Below are positions 1-10,189 of a stretch of DNA of 64,000 nt, piece by piece. The DNA lies in contig JAURLX010000021.1 of NCBI GenBank assembly GCA_030830965.1, positions 1 to 64,000 of the forward strand. Reading direction: 5' to 3'. Origin of the DNA: Verrucomicrobiota bacterium (GTDB lineage Bacteria > Verrucomicrobiota > Verrucomicrobiia > Opitutales > UBA953). The position numbers and the translations under genes are program-made. The notes beneath the pieces are model-generated. The model did no database searches. It saw nothing but the letters and a program-made list of their open reading frames with translations, and was not told the origin of the DNA. Within the stretch, counting starts at the first letter, position 1. Each line of letters begins with the position of its first letter.

Positions 1-2414
1 CGCCCCACTTCGGCGAACGGCTCGCCCAGGACTGGCTCGACGTGGCGCGCTACGCCGACACCCACGGCTTCAACAACGACTCCGCAAGGTCCATGTGGCG
101 CTGGCGCGACTGGGTCATCGACGCCTTCAACGCCGGCATGCCCTTCGACCGGTTCGTGACCGAGCAGCTCGCCGGCGACCTCCTGCCCGGCGCCACGGTC
201 GAACAGCGTCTGGCCACCGCCTTCAACCGCAACCACGTCATCAACTCCGAAGGCGGCATCATCGACGAGGAGTATCGCGTCGAATACGTCGCCGACCGCG
301 TCCGAACGACCAGCACGGCCCTGCTCGGCCTGACCGCCGAGTGCGCGCGCTGCCACGACCACAAGTACGACCCGTTCTCGACCAAGGATTATTACCGCCT
401 CTTCGCGTTCTTCAACAATGTGACCGAATACGGCGAGGACGGACGGGTGGCCAACGCCGTGCCGCTGCTGCCGACGCCCACCGCGGAGCAGGCCGCACGC
501 ACCCGGCGGCTGGAGGCCGCGCTGCGCGATGCCGAGTCCGCGGTCCGGAACCTAAAATCACCGACCCCCGACCTCCGCGCTCCCGATCTCAAGACTCTGG
601 GCGGACGCGAGCTCAAGGCCGTGGCCGCGCCTGCGGTGGCGCCCGCCGCCAAAGCGCTGCGCACCCCGGCGCCCAAGGTGACCGCGCCGCGCATCGCCGC
701 CAAGGAGGCAGGCGTCGACACCAAGAAGGGCACGACACTCACCCTCTGGTTCGAGCCAACCGGGCAGGACGCGCGTGACGTGGCGCTGATCAGCGCCCTC
801 GACCGCTCCGGCTCCCCGGCGGGCGTGGGTTACGGCAACGGCCGCGAGCTCCGGCTCGTCGACGGCGAGCTGGAGTGGGTCGCGAGCCTGAAGTTCCCCG
901 CCTACGCCACCATCGTGCGCACGCAAGGAGCCGAGATCAGGGCGGGCCGCCCCCGTCACGTCGCGATCGTCCTGCAGGGCAAGGAGAACCACGCCGACGT
1001 GCGCATCTTCATCGACGGTGCCGAAGCGCGCACCGTCGTCCGGCACGACGGACTGACCGGCACGCCCGCCGCGCGCGACTGGAACATCGGCGCCGACGGC
1101 GTCTCCCCGCCCTTCAAGGGAACCATCGACGGCCTGCGTTCCTACCCGTCCGCCCTCCACGCCGGACAGATCGCCGCTGCCCACCTCGCCGAGGCGACGG
1201 TCCGAGATCCGAAGGGCGCCTGGAAGGCCGAACTGACCGGGCGTAACGCGAAGCCCGAAGTCTACGCCGCGCTGGACAAGGCCCGGACCGAGCTGCTGGC
1301 CCATCTGCGTTCATTGCCGACCACCATGGTCATGGCGGAGACCCCGCAGCCCCGCCCGGCCTTCGTGCTCGTGCGTGGCGCCTACGACGCGCACGGGGAT
1401 CCGGTGACCGCCGGCGTGCCCGAGGACCTGCTTGCGAAATGGCCCGAAGGATCACCCAAGAACCGCCTCGGCCTCGCCCGCTGGTTCCTGCGCAATGACC
1501 ATCCCCTGACCGCCCGGGTCGTCGTCAACCGGTTCTGGGCGCAGCTCTTCGGCACCGGCATCGTGAAGACCGTCGAGGACTTCGGACTTCAGGGCGAGTG
1601 GCCCAGCCATCCCGAGGCGCTGGACCTGCTTGCGCGTGACTTCATCGACGGCGGATGGGACGTGAAGGGCCTCTTCCGGACGATCGTGCTCTCCGCCACC
1701 TACCGCCAGGACAGCCGTGTGACCCCCGGGCTCCAGGCCCGCGATCCGGAGAACCGCCTGCTCGCCCGCGGCCCGCGCTTCCGCCTGCCTGCCGAGACCA
1801 TCCGTGACCAGGCCCTCGCCGCCTCCGGCCTGCTCACCCGGAAAGTCGGCGGACCCAGCGTGCGGCCCTACCAGCCCGAGGGCCTCTACAAGGGCATCGT
1901 CGTCGACGCGCCCTACCCGAGCACCACCTGGGAGAACTCGAAAGGCGAGGACCTCTACCGACGCTCCCTCTACACCTTCTGGAAACGAACGGTGCCGCAT
2001 CCCGCGATGATCGCCCTCGACGCGCCGGACCGCGAGTTCTGCAGCGCCCGACGCGCCCGCACCAACACGCCCCTGCAGGCTTTGGTGATCTGGAACGAGA
2101 CCGGTTCGGCCGAAGCCGCACGCAAGCTCGGAGAACGCATGTTGCGCGAAGGAGGCGACGATGACGCCGCGCGCGTCACGCACGGCTTCCGCCTGCTGCT
2201 CGGTCGGCGCCCGACGGAGCAGGAGCTGACCGTCGCCCTGCGCACGCTCGCCCGCCTGAGGGCGGACTACCTCGCCAGCCCCTCCGACGCGGCTGCCGTG
2301 CTCAAGGTGGGCGAATCGCCCGCCGATCCCGCCCTGCCCCCCGCCGAAGCCGCGGCCTTCGCGGGTCTCGCCACCGTGCTGCTCTCGCTCGACGAGACCC
2401 TCACCAAGAACTGA
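1..2414 (+). CDS. PSD1-family (DUF1549/DUF1553) cytochrome-like protein with LamG-like insert, 5' truncated by window edge
   Basis: The reading frame is open from base 3 to the stop at 2412-2414 (803 visible residues). The GTG at 42 lies inside the conserved [11 protein letters not shown] motif, so it is not a start; the N-terminus, probably with the PSCyt1 heme domain, lies left of the window. Visible residues 1-145 are the C-terminal part of DUF1549, with a CARCH c-type heme motif at 114-118. An Ala/Lys/Pro-rich linker (about 190-240) is followed by a LamG/concanavalin-like module (about 244-398) and a DUF1553 domain (about 480-790). The family is known from Planctomycetota and Verrucomicrobiota and its biochemical role is unproven; a redox role on polysaccharide is my inference. 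Its stop lies one base before the DUF1501 partner at 2416, so the two are probably co-translated. Confidence 0.9.
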   Translation, partial: PHFGERLAQDWLDVARYADTHGFNNDSARSMWRWRDWVIDAFNAGMPFDRFVTEQLAGDLLPGATVEQRLATAFNRNHVINSEGGIIDEEYRVEYVADRVRTTSTALLGLTAECARCHDHKYDPFSTKDYYRLFAFFNNVTEYGEDGRVANAVPLLPTPTAEQAARTRRLEAALRDAESAVRNLKSPTPDLRAPDLKTLGGRELKAVAAPAVAPAAKALRTPAPKVTAPRIAAKEAGVDTKKGTTLTLWFEPTGQDARDVALISALDRSGSPAGVGYGNGRELRLVDGELEWVASLKFPAYATIVRTQGAEIRAGRPRHVAIVLQGKENHADVRIFIDGAEARTVVRHDGLTGTPAARDWNIGADGVSPPFKGTIDGLRSYPSALHAGQIAAAHLAEATVRDPKGAWKAELTGRNAKPEVYAALDKARTELLAHLRSLPTTMVMAETPQPRPAFVLVRGAYDAHGDPVTAGVPEDLLAKWPEGSPKNRLGLARWFLRNDHPLTARVVVNRFWAQLFGTGIVKTVEDFGLQGEWPSHPEALDLLARDFIDGGWDVKGLFRTIVLSATYRQDSRVTPGLQARDPENRLLARGPRFRLPAETIRDQALAASGLLTRKVGGPSVRPYQPEGLYKGIVVDAPYPSTTWENSKGEDLYRRSLYTFWKRTVPHPAMIALDAPDREFCSARRARTNTPLQALVIWNETGSAEAARKLGERMLREGGDDDAARVTHGFRLLLGRRPTEQELTVALRTLARLRADYLASPSDAAAVLKVGESPADPALPPAEAAAFAGLATVLLSLDETLTKN

Positions 2415-2415
2415 C

Positions 2416-3864
2416 ATGCGCTGCTCCGGCTCAACGCCCCTCGCCTCGCGCCGCGACTTCCTCGCCCGCGCCGGCCTCGGCGTCGGCTCCGCCGCCCTCG
2501 CCCACCTCCTCGGCGGCTGCACGACCGCGCCCGCGTCCTCCGCCTCGGGCGGACTGCCCGGCCTGCCGCACTTCGCGCCCAAGGCCAGGCGCGTCATCTG
2601 CCTCTTCCAGTCCGGCGGCCCCTCGCACCTCGACCTGCTCGACCCCAAGCCCGAACTTGAACGCCAGTTCGACAAGGACCTGCCCGATTCCATCCGACGC
2701 GGACAACGCATCACGGGCATGGTGGCCTCGCAGGCCCGTCTCGCCTGCCAGCCCAGCCGCTTCAAGTTCACCCGGCACGGCAAGGCCGGCACGGAATTCA
2801 GCGAACTCATCCCGCACATCGCGGGCATCGCCGATGACATCTGCGTCATCCGCTCGATGCACACCGAGGCGATCAACCACGACCCGGCGATCACCTTCTT
2901 CCAGACCGGCAGCCAGCTCCCCGGACGTCCCAGCATGGGCGCCTGGACCGACTACGGCCTCGGCCGCATGAATGACGACCTACCCTCCTTCGTCGTGCTC
3001 GTGTCCACGAACAAGGATCGCTCCGGTCAGGGCCTGCTCGCGCGACTCTGGGGCAGCGGCTTCCTGCCAAGCGCGCACCAGGGCGTCCAGTTCCGCAGCG
3101 CCGGCGAGCCCGTGCTCTACCTGCGCGACCACGACGGCATGACGCGTGAGCGTCGCGGCGCGCTCGTCGGGGCCGCCAACGAGCTCAACCGCATCCATCT
3201 CGCGGCCGCGGGCGACCCCGAGACCGCGGCGCGCATCGCCCAGGCCGAGATGGCCTACCGCATGCAGGCCAGCGTGCCCGAGCTCATGGATCTCTCCCGC
3301 GAGGACAAGGCCACCCTCGAGTCCTACGGTCCGGACGTCGGTGCGCCCGGCTCCTTCGCCCGCAACTGCCTGCTGGCGCGCCGCCTCGCCGAGAAGGGCG
3401 TGCGCTTCATCCAGCTCTACCACCGCGACTGGGACCACCATGGCGGCTTGCATGACCAGCTGCCCAAGATGGCCCGCGATGTCGACCAGCCCGCGGCGGC
3501 CCTCGTGCGCGACCTCAAGCGTCGCGGCATGCTGGAAGACACCCTCGTCATCTGGGGCGGCGAATTCGGCCGTACGCCCTACGCCCAGGGCGGCGCCAAC
3601 CGCGAGAAATACGGCCGCGACCACCACGGCAAGGCCTTCTCGATCTGGATGGCCGGCGGCGGGATCCGCGGCGGCATGGTCCACGGCGCCTCCGACGCCT
3701 TCGGCTTCAACGCTGAGCAGGACCCCGTGCATATCCACGACCTGCAGGCGACCATCCTGCACTGCCTCGGCGTCGACCACGAGCGCCTGACCTACCGCTT
3801 CCAGGGTCGACAGTTCCGCCTCACCGACGTGCATGGCAAAGTCGTGAAGGCCGTCCTGGCCTGA
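2416..3864 (+). CDS. DUF1501 protein, Tat-exported lipoprotein (partner of the upstream PSD1)
   Basis: A 482-residue protein. The N-terminus has a twin-arginine motif SRRDFL at 11-16, a short hydrophobic stretch and a lipobox ending LLGGC with Cys35, so it should be exported folded by Tat and lipid-anchored. Family hallmarks are WGGEFGRT at 380-387 and GRDHH at 400-404 followed by a WMAGGG run. DUF1501 is, to my knowledge, grouped with the alkaline-phosphatase/sulfatase fold superfamily, so a metal-dependent hydrolase is plausible, but no substrate is known. It starts one base after the PSD1 stop. Of the four DUF1501 proteins here it is the only one with a clear lipobox. Confidence 0.9.
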   Translation: MRCSGSTPLASRRDFLARAGLGVGSAALAHLLGGCTTAPASSASGGLPGLPHFAPKARRVICLFQSGGPSHLDLLDPKPELERQFDKDLPDSIRRGQRITGMVASQARLACQPSRFKFTRHGKAGTEFSELIPHIAGIADDICVIRSMHTEAINHDPAITFFQTGSQLPGRPSMGAWTDYGLGRMNDDLPSFVVLVSTNKDRSGQGLLARLWGSGFLPSAHQGVQFRSAGEPVLYLRDHDGMTRERRGALVGAANELNRIHLAAAGDPETAARIAQAEMAYRMQASVPELMDLSREDKATLESYGPDVGAPGSFARNCLLARRLAEKGVRFIQLYHRDWDHHGGLHDQLPKMARDVDQPAAALVRDLKRRGMLEDTLVIWGGEFGRTPYAQGGANREKYGRDHHGKAFSIWMAGGGIRGGMVHGASDAFGFNAEQDPVHIHDLQATILHCLGVDHERLTYRFQGRQFRLTDVHGKVVKAVLA

Positions 3865-3976
3865 GCGTCAGGAACGGACGCGTGGGGTATTCGCCCAGGC
3901 GGGGGTTCGGTCGCTTGACCCCGCCCGGCGCCCTGCCCTACTTAGAGGTGGCTGGTCCCCGCCGGCGCCCCTCCCC
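3865..3976 (+). promoter_or_regulatory. Intergenic region with small hairpin and weak promoter candidate
   Basis: This 112-base gap separates the first two PSD1/DUF1501 pairs. A 5-bp hairpin (GCGTC 3865-3869 with GACGC 3877-3881, 7-base loop) begins directly after the stop and has no T tract. A TTGACC at 3915-3920 could be a -35 element, with TACTTA at 3939-3944 after an 18-base spacer as a poor -10. The size of the gap in an otherwise tightly packed strand is the best argument for a transcription start here. Confidence 0.25.
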
Positions 3977-6900
3977 ATGAAGTCGACCTTCTTCCTTATC
4001 GTTTTCGCCGCCTACGCGGGCGCGGCCGACAAGCTGGACTTCAACCGGGACATCCGACCGATCCTGTCCGACAACTGCTTCGCCTGCCACGGCTTCGACG
4101 CCAAGAAACGCAAGGCAGACCTCCGTCTCGACCTCCCTCAGGGTGCCTACGCAGTCAACGATGGCGTGCAGGCAGTGAAACCGGGCGACCCCGAGGGCAG
4201 CGAGCTCATCAGGCGCATCCTGAGCAAGGACCCCGAGGAGATCATGCCGACCCCCGAGTCGCACAAGAAGCTCACCCCGGCGCAGATCGGCACCCTCCGC
4301 CGCTGGATCGCGGAGGGCGCCGCCTACCGCAAGCACTGGAGCTTCGAACCTCCGTCCCGTCCGCCCGTGCCCGGCGGTGGCGAAGGACTCGGCCCCATCG
4401 ACGCCTTCCTGCGCGAAGAGCTCGCCAAGCACGGCCTCAAGCCCTCGCCCGAGGCCGATCGTGAGCGCCTCATCCGCCGCGCGACCCTCGACCTCACCGG
4501 CCTCCCGCCGACGCCCGCGGAAGTCGACGCCTTCCTCGCCGACTCCGCCCCGGGCGCCTACGAGCGCGTCGTGGAACGCCTGCTCGGATCCGTCCGCTAC
4601 GGGGAGCACATGGCGCGCGGCTGGCTGGACGCCGCCCGTTACGCCGACACGCACGGCCTGCACCTCGACAACGAGCGCAGCATGTGGCCCTACCGCGACT
4701 GGGTCGTGCAGGCCTTCAACGAGAACCTGCCTTTCGACAAGTTCACCACCTGGCAGCTCGCCGGCGACCTGCTGCCGAACCCGACCCGCGAGCAGCGCGT
4801 CGCCAGCGGCTTCAACCGTTGCAACGTGACGACCAGCGAAGGCGGTTCCATCAATGACGAGCTACTCTTCCGCTACGCCGTCGACCGCACCGAGACCGCC
4901 ATGGGCGTGTGGATGGGACTGACCGCCGGCTGCGCGGTCTGTCACGACCACAAGTTCGACCCTGTCACGACCAAGGAGTTCTACTCCCTCTACGCCTTCT
5001 ACTACAGCGCGGCGGACCCGGGCTTCGACGGCAACATCCTTCTCACCCCGCCCGTGCTCCAACTCGCTTCGCCGGAGCAGGAGAAGACGCTCAAGGAGTT
5101 CGACGTTCGGATCGCCGCCAGGCAGAAGGCCGTCCGCGACGCCATCGTGTCCCTCAAATACGTCGATCCGGCGACACTCACGCCCCCGCCCCCCGTGCGC
5201 ACGGGCGAGACCGTGTGGTTCGAGGACGCCTTCCCCGCGAAGGCCAAGGTCGGGGTCGCCGGCGGCCCGACGACCTTCGTCGAGGCCGGCCAGGGCCCCG
5301 TCCACAGCGGCAAGCGAGCGCTGAAACGGACGGCCAAGGGCGTCGCCCAGGATTACTTCGCCAACGGAGCCTCGTTCGTCATCCCGCCCAACGGCGTCAT
5401 CTCCGTCTGGACCTACCTCGATCCGGCCGATCTGCCCAAGTCGATCATGCTCCAGTTCCACGTGGGCGGCTGGAACCACCGCGCCTTCTGGGGCGAGGAA
5501 GGCGCCATCCCCTTCGGCAAAGTGCGCACGCCCGAGAAGGTCAACATGGGCAAGCTGCCCGAGGCCGGGAAATGGACCCAGCTCAAGGTCGACATCGCCA
5601 AGCTGGGCCTCAAGCCGGGCATGAAGGTCGACGGGTTCGCGTTCACGCAGTTCGACGGCACGGTCACCTGGGACCGCCTGGCCATCAGCCACCGCATCGA
5701 CGAGGCCAAGGACCTCCAGTGGTCGTTCAAGGTCTGGTCGGAGAAGAAGCAGGGCTCCCGCGTGGCCGAATTGCCCACCGACCTCCAGAACCTCGTGCGT
5801 GGCAAGAAAGCGGCGCAATGGACCGAGGCCGAACGCAAGCGTCTCCTCGACTGGTGGCTGGAGAACGAATTCCAGGGCGGGCGCGAGACCCTCGACGGCC
5901 TGCGCGCCGAGAAGCTGGCCGAGGAGTCGCGCAGGAAGGCCCTGGCCGACCAGATTCCCGCCACGCTGGTGATGGCCGACCTGCCCCAGCCGCGGCAGGC
6001 GCACGTCATGACCCGCGGCCAGTATGACAAGCCGGGCGAGCCGGTGACGCGCGGGGTGCCCGCCGCCTTCCACCCCCTGCCGAAGAAGGAAACCTACGAC
6101 CGACGCGACCTCGCGGAGTGGTTCCTCTCCCCCGCCAACCCGCTCACCGCCCGCGTGACCGTCAACCGCCTCTGGCAGCAGTTCTTCGGCACCGGACTCG
6201 TCAAGACCAGCGGCGACTTCGGCTCGCAGGGCGATCCGCCCAGTCATCCCGAGCTGCTCGACTGGCTCGCGGTCGAATTCCGTGAGACGGGCTGGGACGT
6301 CAAACGCCTCATCCGCTCCTTCGTGACCAGCGCCGCCTACCGGCAGTCGGCCGCCGCCACGCCGGAGATGCTCGCCAAGGATCCCGAGAACCGCCTGCTC
6401 GCCCGCGGCCCCCGTTCACGCCTCGACGCCGAGGTCATCCGCGATCAGGCCCTCTTCGTCTCCGGCCTGCTCAGCCCCCGCGTGGGCGGCAAGGGCGTGA
6501 AGCCCTACCAGCCGGACAACGTCTGGGAGCCCGTCGGCTTCACCGGCAGCAACACCGCCCGCTACGTGCGCGACAGCGGCGAGGCGCTGTACCGCCGCTC
6601 CCTCTACACCTTCTGGAAGCGCACCGCGCCGCCGCCTTCCATGACCGCCTTCGACGCCCCCGCTCGCGAGGCGAGCTGCGTGCGACGCGAACGCAGCAAC
6701 ACCCCGCTGCAGGCGCTCGCCCTCATGAACGACGTGCAGCACGTCGAGGCCGCACGCGCCTTCGCCCAACGCATCTTGAAGGAGGGAGGCCCGAGCGACG
6801 GCGCCCGCGCCGCCTTCGCCTGGCGCACCGCCGTCGGACGGCGCCCGCGGGCCGAGGAGACGGCCGTGACCCTCGGGGCGCTGGCCGCCCACCGCGCCCG

Positions 6901-7045
6901 TTACGTCGCCAAACCCGAGGACGCCAAGAAGCTCGTCGCCTTCGGGGACTCCAAACCCGACCCCGCCCTGCCCGCCGACGAACTGGCCGCGTGGACCCTG
7001 ACGGCCGGACTCCTCCTGAACCTCGACGAGACCCTCAACCGATGA
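3977..7045 (+). CDS. PSD1-family protein with PSCyt1, DUF1549 and DUF1553 domains
   Basis: A 1022-residue protein with a Sec signal peptide (about 1-17, ending AGAA). PSCyt1 (about 20-120) carries the heme motif CFACH at 34-38. DUF1549 (about 137-345) carries a second motif, CAVCH, at 319-323. A beta-rich module (about 411-580; WFEDAF start, aromatic residues) sits between DUF1549 and DUF1553 (about 700-970). It is probably a periplasmic di-heme protein; the middle module may bind glycan, which is inference. The last bases overlap the next gene by ATGA, indicating translational coupling to the DUF1501 partner. The overall architecture is complete for the family. Confidence 0.92.
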   Translation: MKSTFFLIVFAAYAGAADKLDFNRDIRPILSDNCFACHGFDAKKRKADLRLDLPQGAYAVNDGVQAVKPGDPEGSELIRRILSKDPEEIMPTPESHKKLTPAQIGTLRRWIAEGAAYRKHWSFEPPSRPPVPGGGEGLGPIDAFLREELAKHGLKPSPEADRERLIRRATLDLTGLPPTPAEVDAFLADSAPGAYERVVERLLGSVRYGEHMARGWLDAARYADTHGLHLDNERSMWPYRDWVVQAFNENLPFDKFTTWQLAGDLLPNPTREQRVASGFNRCNVTTSEGGSINDELLFRYAVDRTETAMGVWMGLTAGCAVCHDHKFDPVTTKEFYSLYAFYYSAADPGFDGNILLTPPVLQLASPEQEKTLKEFDVRIAARQKAVRDAIVSLKYVDPATLTPPPPVRTGETVWFEDAFPAKAKVGVAGGPTTFVEAGQGPVHSGKRALKRTAKGVAQDYFANGASFVIPPNGVISVWTYLDPADLPKSIMLQFHVGGWNHRAFWGEEGAIPFGKVRTPEKVNMGKLPEAGKWTQLKVDIAKLGLKPGMKVDGFAFTQFDGTVTWDRLAISHRIDEAKDLQWSFKVWSEKKQGSRVAELPTDLQNLVRGKKAAQWTEAERKRLLDWWLENEFQGGRETLDGLRAEKLAEESRRKALADQIPATLVMADLPQPRQAHVMTRGQYDKPGEPVTRGVPAAFHPLPKKETYDRRDLAEWFLSPANPLTARVTVNRLWQQFFGTGLVKTSGDFGSQGDPPSHPELLDWLAVEFRETGWDVKRLIRSFVTSAAYRQSAAATPEMLAKDPENRLLARGPRSRLDAEVIRDQALFVSGLLSPRVGGKGVKPYQPDNVWEPVGFTGSNTARYVRDSGEALYRRSLYTFWKRTAPPPSMTAFDAPAREASCVRRERSNTPLQALALMNDVQHVEAARAFAQRILKEGGPSDGARAAFAWRTAVGRRPRAEETAVTLGALAAHRARYVAKPEDAKKLVAFGDSKPDPALPADELAAWTLTAGLLLNLDETLNR

Positions 7046-8490
7046 ACGACCCCGTCCTCGACCGCATCCGGCTGCTCGACCGGCGCCGCTTCCTCAGCTC
7101 GGCCGGACTCGGCGTCGGCGGGGTCGCCCTCGCCGGCCTCCTCACCCGCGAGGCCCGCGCCGCGAACACCGTCCACCGTCCCCTGCCCGGCTTCCCGCAC
7201 TTCGCCCCCAAGGCCAAGCGCATCATCTACCTCCACATGAACGGCGCGCCCTCGCAGCTCGACCTGTGGGACTACAAGCCGCAGCTCCAGCCGCATTACG
7301 ACAAGGACCTCCCGGACAGCATCCGCAATGGACAGCGCATCACCACGATGACCTCGGGGCAGGCGAGGTTCCCCGTCGCACCCAGCATGTTCAAGTTCGC
7401 CCAGCACGGAAAATCCGGACGCTGGATCAGCGAACTGCTCCCACACACCGCCAAGGTCGTCGACATGCTGGCCGTGATGAAGTCGGTCAGCACGACCGCC
7501 ATCAACCACGACCCCGCCTGCACGTTCGTCATGACCGGCAGCGAGATCCCCGGCAAGCCGAGCATCGGCTCCTGGCTCAGCTACGGACTCGGCAGCGAGA
7601 GCGATGACCTGCCCTCCTTCGTCGTGCTCACCCCGAAGAGCGCCGGCGGGCAGGCCCTCTTCACCCGGATGTGGAGCAGTGGCTTCCTGCCCACCAGGCA
7701 CACCGGCGTGGCCCTGCGCGCCGCCGGCGACCCCGTGCTGTACGTCCAGAACCCTCCCGGCGTGGAGCCTTCCGACCGAAGGACCACCCTGGATGCGCTG
7801 TCGAAGCTCAACGCCGCGGTCCACCGCGAGTTCGGCGACCCCGAGACCGTGACGCGGACCGCCCAGTATGAGATGGCCTTCCGCATGCAGGCCAGCGTGC
7901 CCGAACTCACCGACCTCGCCAAAGAGACGCAGGCGACCCTCGACCTGTACGGACCCGAGGTGAAGGAGGCGGGCTCGTTCTCCCACAGCGCCATCCTCGC
8001 CCGACGGATGATCGAACGCGGCGTACGCGTGGTGCAGATCCTCCATCGCGGCTGGGACCAGCACAACAACCTGCCCAAGGACATCGCGCGCCAGTGCAAG
8101 CAGACCGACCAGGCCTGCGCCGGACTCCTGCTCGACCTGCAGTCCCGCGGCATGCTCGAGGACACGCTCGTAGTCTGGGGCGGCGAGTTCGGCCGCACGG
8201 TCTACTCGCAGGGCACCCTGACCAAGGAGAACTACGGCCGCGACCACCACCCGCGATGCTTCACGATGTGGATGGCGGGCGCAGGCGTGAAGCCCGGCAT
8301 CTCCTACGGCGAGACCGACGACTTCAGCTACAACGTGACCAAGGACCCGGTCCATCTCAGCGAACTGAACGCGACCATCATGCACCTCATGGGCATCGAC
8401 CACCGGCGGTTCACGTTCAAGTTCCAGGGGCTCGACCAGCGCCTCACGGGCGTGGAGGAACGCCGCGTGATCAAGGAGGTCCTATCCTGA
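7042..8490 (+). CDS. DUF1501 protein with Tat signal
   Basis: A 482-residue protein. I place the start at the ATG overlapping the previous stop (ATGA), not at an upstream in-frame GTG at 6991, because the Tat motif DRRRFL (13-18) then sits at a normal distance from the N-terminus. A hydrophobic segment ends near EARA at 37-40. Conserved DUF1501 blocks WGGEFGRT and [15 protein letters not shown] are intact. No lipobox Cys is present, unlike the homologue at 2416. It is the partner of the PSD1 protein at 3977; the catalytic role is unknown. Confidence 0.9.
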   Translation: MNDPVLDRIRLLDRRRFLSSAGLGVGGVALAGLLTREARAANTVHRPLPGFPHFAPKAKRIIYLHMNGAPSQLDLWDYKPQLQPHYDKDLPDSIRNGQRITTMTSGQARFPVAPSMFKFAQHGKSGRWISELLPHTAKVVDMLAVMKSVSTTAINHDPACTFVMTGSEIPGKPSIGSWLSYGLGSESDDLPSFVVLTPKSAGGQALFTRMWSSGFLPTRHTGVALRAAGDPVLYVQNPPGVEPSDRRTTLDALSKLNAAVHREFGDPETVTRTAQYEMAFRMQASVPELTDLAKETQATLDLYGPEVKEAGSFSHSAILARRMIERGVRVVQILHRGWDQHNNLPKDIARQCKQTDQACAGLLLDLQSRGMLEDTLVVWGGEFGRTVYSQGTLTKENYGRDHHPRCFTMWMAGAGVKPGISYGETDDFSYNVTKDPVHLSELNATIMHLMGIDHRRFTFKFQGLDQRLTGVEERRVIKEVLS

Positions 8491-8508
8491 CCCCGAGCGC
8501 CCGCGGCC

Positions 8509-10140
8509 ATGAGACACCTCCTCGCCCTGCTGACGCTTACGCTGCTGTGCCAGGCAAGGCAGCCGAACGTCATCTTCATCCTCACCGACGACCAGGGGTG
8601 GGGTGACGCCAAGTTCGCCGGACATCCTTACGTCAAGACGCCGAACCTCGACCGCCTGGCCAAGGAAGGTACGTGGCTCCGCCAGTTCTACGTGGCCGCC
8701 ACGGTCTGCTCGCCCAGCCGGGCCGCCTTCATGACTTCGCACTACCCGGCGCGTCATCTGATCCACGGACACTTCGCCGACCACGCGCAGAACGCCGCAC
8801 GCTCGATGCCCGACTGGCTCGACCCCGAAGTGACCACCCTGCCCGACCTGCTGAAACAGGCCGGCTACGCCACGGCGCACTTCGGCAAATGGCACCTCGG
8901 CAGCGGCGAGGGAGCGCCCGCGCCCGACGCCTATGGCATCGACGTCTCCAAGACCGTGAATTCGAACGGGCCCTCGCTCGGCGACGAAGGCAAGGACCCC
9001 TACTTCCGGGCGAAATCCACCGCGCTCATGGTCGACGAGACGATCGGCTTCGCCAAGGCCAACAAAGACCGCCCCTTCTACGTCAACCTCTGGACCCTCG
9101 TCCCGCACGCCCGGCTCAACCCGACCCCGGAGCAGCTCGCCGTCTACGCCGACCTCCGGCCCAAGGCCGACGATCCGGCCTTCGGCGAGTGGACCAGAAA
9201 ATACTACGCCAACGCCAAGGACCTGCGCTCGCAGATGCAGGTCTTCTGCGCCTCGCTCACCGACCTCGACACGCAGATCGGCCGGCTGCTCGACGCCCTT
9301 GACGAACTCGGGCTGACCAATGACACGCTGATCTTCTTCTCCAGCGACAACGGTCCGGAGGACTACCGCATCGGCAACGCCTCCAACGCCGGCGTCGGCA
9401 GCGCGGGGCCCCTGCGCGCCCGCAAGCGAAGCATGCACGAGGGAGGTATCCGTACCTTCGGCCTCGTCCGCTGGCCGGGGAAGGTCCCGGCCGGACGCGT
9501 CGAGGCCAACGCCGTCGTCGGCGGCGTGGACTTCCTCCCGACCATCGCGGCCCTGGCCGGCGTGAAAGTGCCGGCGGGCCTCGCCCCCGACGGAGAAGAC
9601 AAGTCCGCCCTCTGGCTGGGCGCGGCCGCCACGCCCCGCCGGACGCCGCTTCACTGGGAATGGATTTCCGGCGTACAGGGGCCGCAGGACGGCTACATGC
9701 CCCCGCCCGTCTGCGTACGTGACGGCGACTGGAAGCTCTTCGTCGACCACGCGGGCAAGAACGCCCAGCTCTTCGACATCGCCAACGACCCCGGCGAACA
9801 CAAGGACCTCGCGGCCGAGCAGCCCGAAATCGTGAAGGCCCTGACACAGAAGGCACTCGGCTGGGTGAAGACCCTTCCACCGAGTCCTGCGCGCGACAGT
9901 TTCGCCAAGACCGGACCTCAGGCAAGGACGCCGAAGAAAACCGAGCCCAAGGCGAAAAAGTCCTTGGACCGACCGAAGATCTTCGCGACCTGGGACAAGG
10001 ACAAGGACGGCTACCTGGCCAAGGAGGAGTTCATCCCCCACATCGCCGACCAGGCCGACGCTCCGGCTCGCTTCGTGCGCTTCGACAAGGACAAGGACGG
10101 GCGCCTCTCGCTGGAAGAATTCGTCAAGGCGGGCAACTGA
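8509..10140 (+). CDS. Exported type I sulfatase with C-terminal EF-hand pair
   Basis: A 543-residue protein with a Sec signal (about 1-16). The metal site begins with TDDQ (26-29). The formylglycine motif is CSPSR at 67-71 with Cys67 the residue to be converted, and GKWH (126-129) and SDNG (279-282) complete a canonical S1 active site. After the catalytic domain come a Lys/Pro-rich linker (about 470-490) and two EF-hand loops, DKDKDGYLAKEEF (496-508) and DKDKDGRLSLEEF (526-538). The EF hands suggest calcium-dependent stabilisation or attachment. It should hydrolyse sulfate esters from a glycan outside the cytoplasm; the substrate is unassigned. It starts 18 bases after the DUF1501 gene. Confidence 0.93.
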   Translation: MRHLLALLTLTLLCQARQPNVIFILTDDQGWGDAKFAGHPYVKTPNLDRLAKEGTWLRQFYVAATVCSPSRAAFMTSHYPARHLIHGHFADHAQNAARSMPDWLDPEVTTLPDLLKQAGYATAHFGKWHLGSGEGAPAPDAYGIDVSKTVNSNGPSLGDEGKDPYFRAKSTALMVDETIGFAKANKDRPFYVNLWTLVPHARLNPTPEQLAVYADLRPKADDPAFGEWTRKYYANAKDLRSQMQVFCASLTDLDTQIGRLLDALDELGLTNDTLIFFSSDNGPEDYRIGNASNAGVGSAGPLRARKRSMHEGGIRTFGLVRWPGKVPAGRVEANAVVGGVDFLPTIAALAGVKVPAGLAPDGEDKSALWLGAAATPRRTPLHWEWISGVQGPQDGYMPPPVCVRDGDWKLFVDHAGKNAQLFDIANDPGEHKDLAAEQPEIVKALTQKALGWVKTLPPSPARDSFAKTGPQARTPKKTEPKAKKSLDRPKIFATWDKDKDGYLAKEEFIPHIADQADAPARFVRFDKDKDGRLSLEEFVKAGN

Positions 10141-10147
10141 AGGGTTT

Positions 10148-10167
10148 CGCTGGCAAGCGGGCCAGCG
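10148..10167 (+). terminator. Hairpin between sulfatase and esterase genes
   Basis: CGCTGGC (10148-10154) and GCCAGCG (10161-10167) form a perfect 7-bp stem around a 6-base loop. There is no following T tract, so it is an attenuator, RNA-processing or weak terminator candidate. The next start at 10190 is preceded by AGGAAG (10178-10183), one of the few Shine-Dalgarno-like sequences here. Confidence 0.35.
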
Positions 10168-10189
10168 TAGCCTTATCAGGAAGAACCCC

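Noticed and set aside
42-2414. GTG at 42 as the start of the first PSD1 gene
   Set aside because: The frame stays open to base 3 and the codons before it encode the conserved family sequence leading into [11 protein letters not shown], so the gene begins outside the window.
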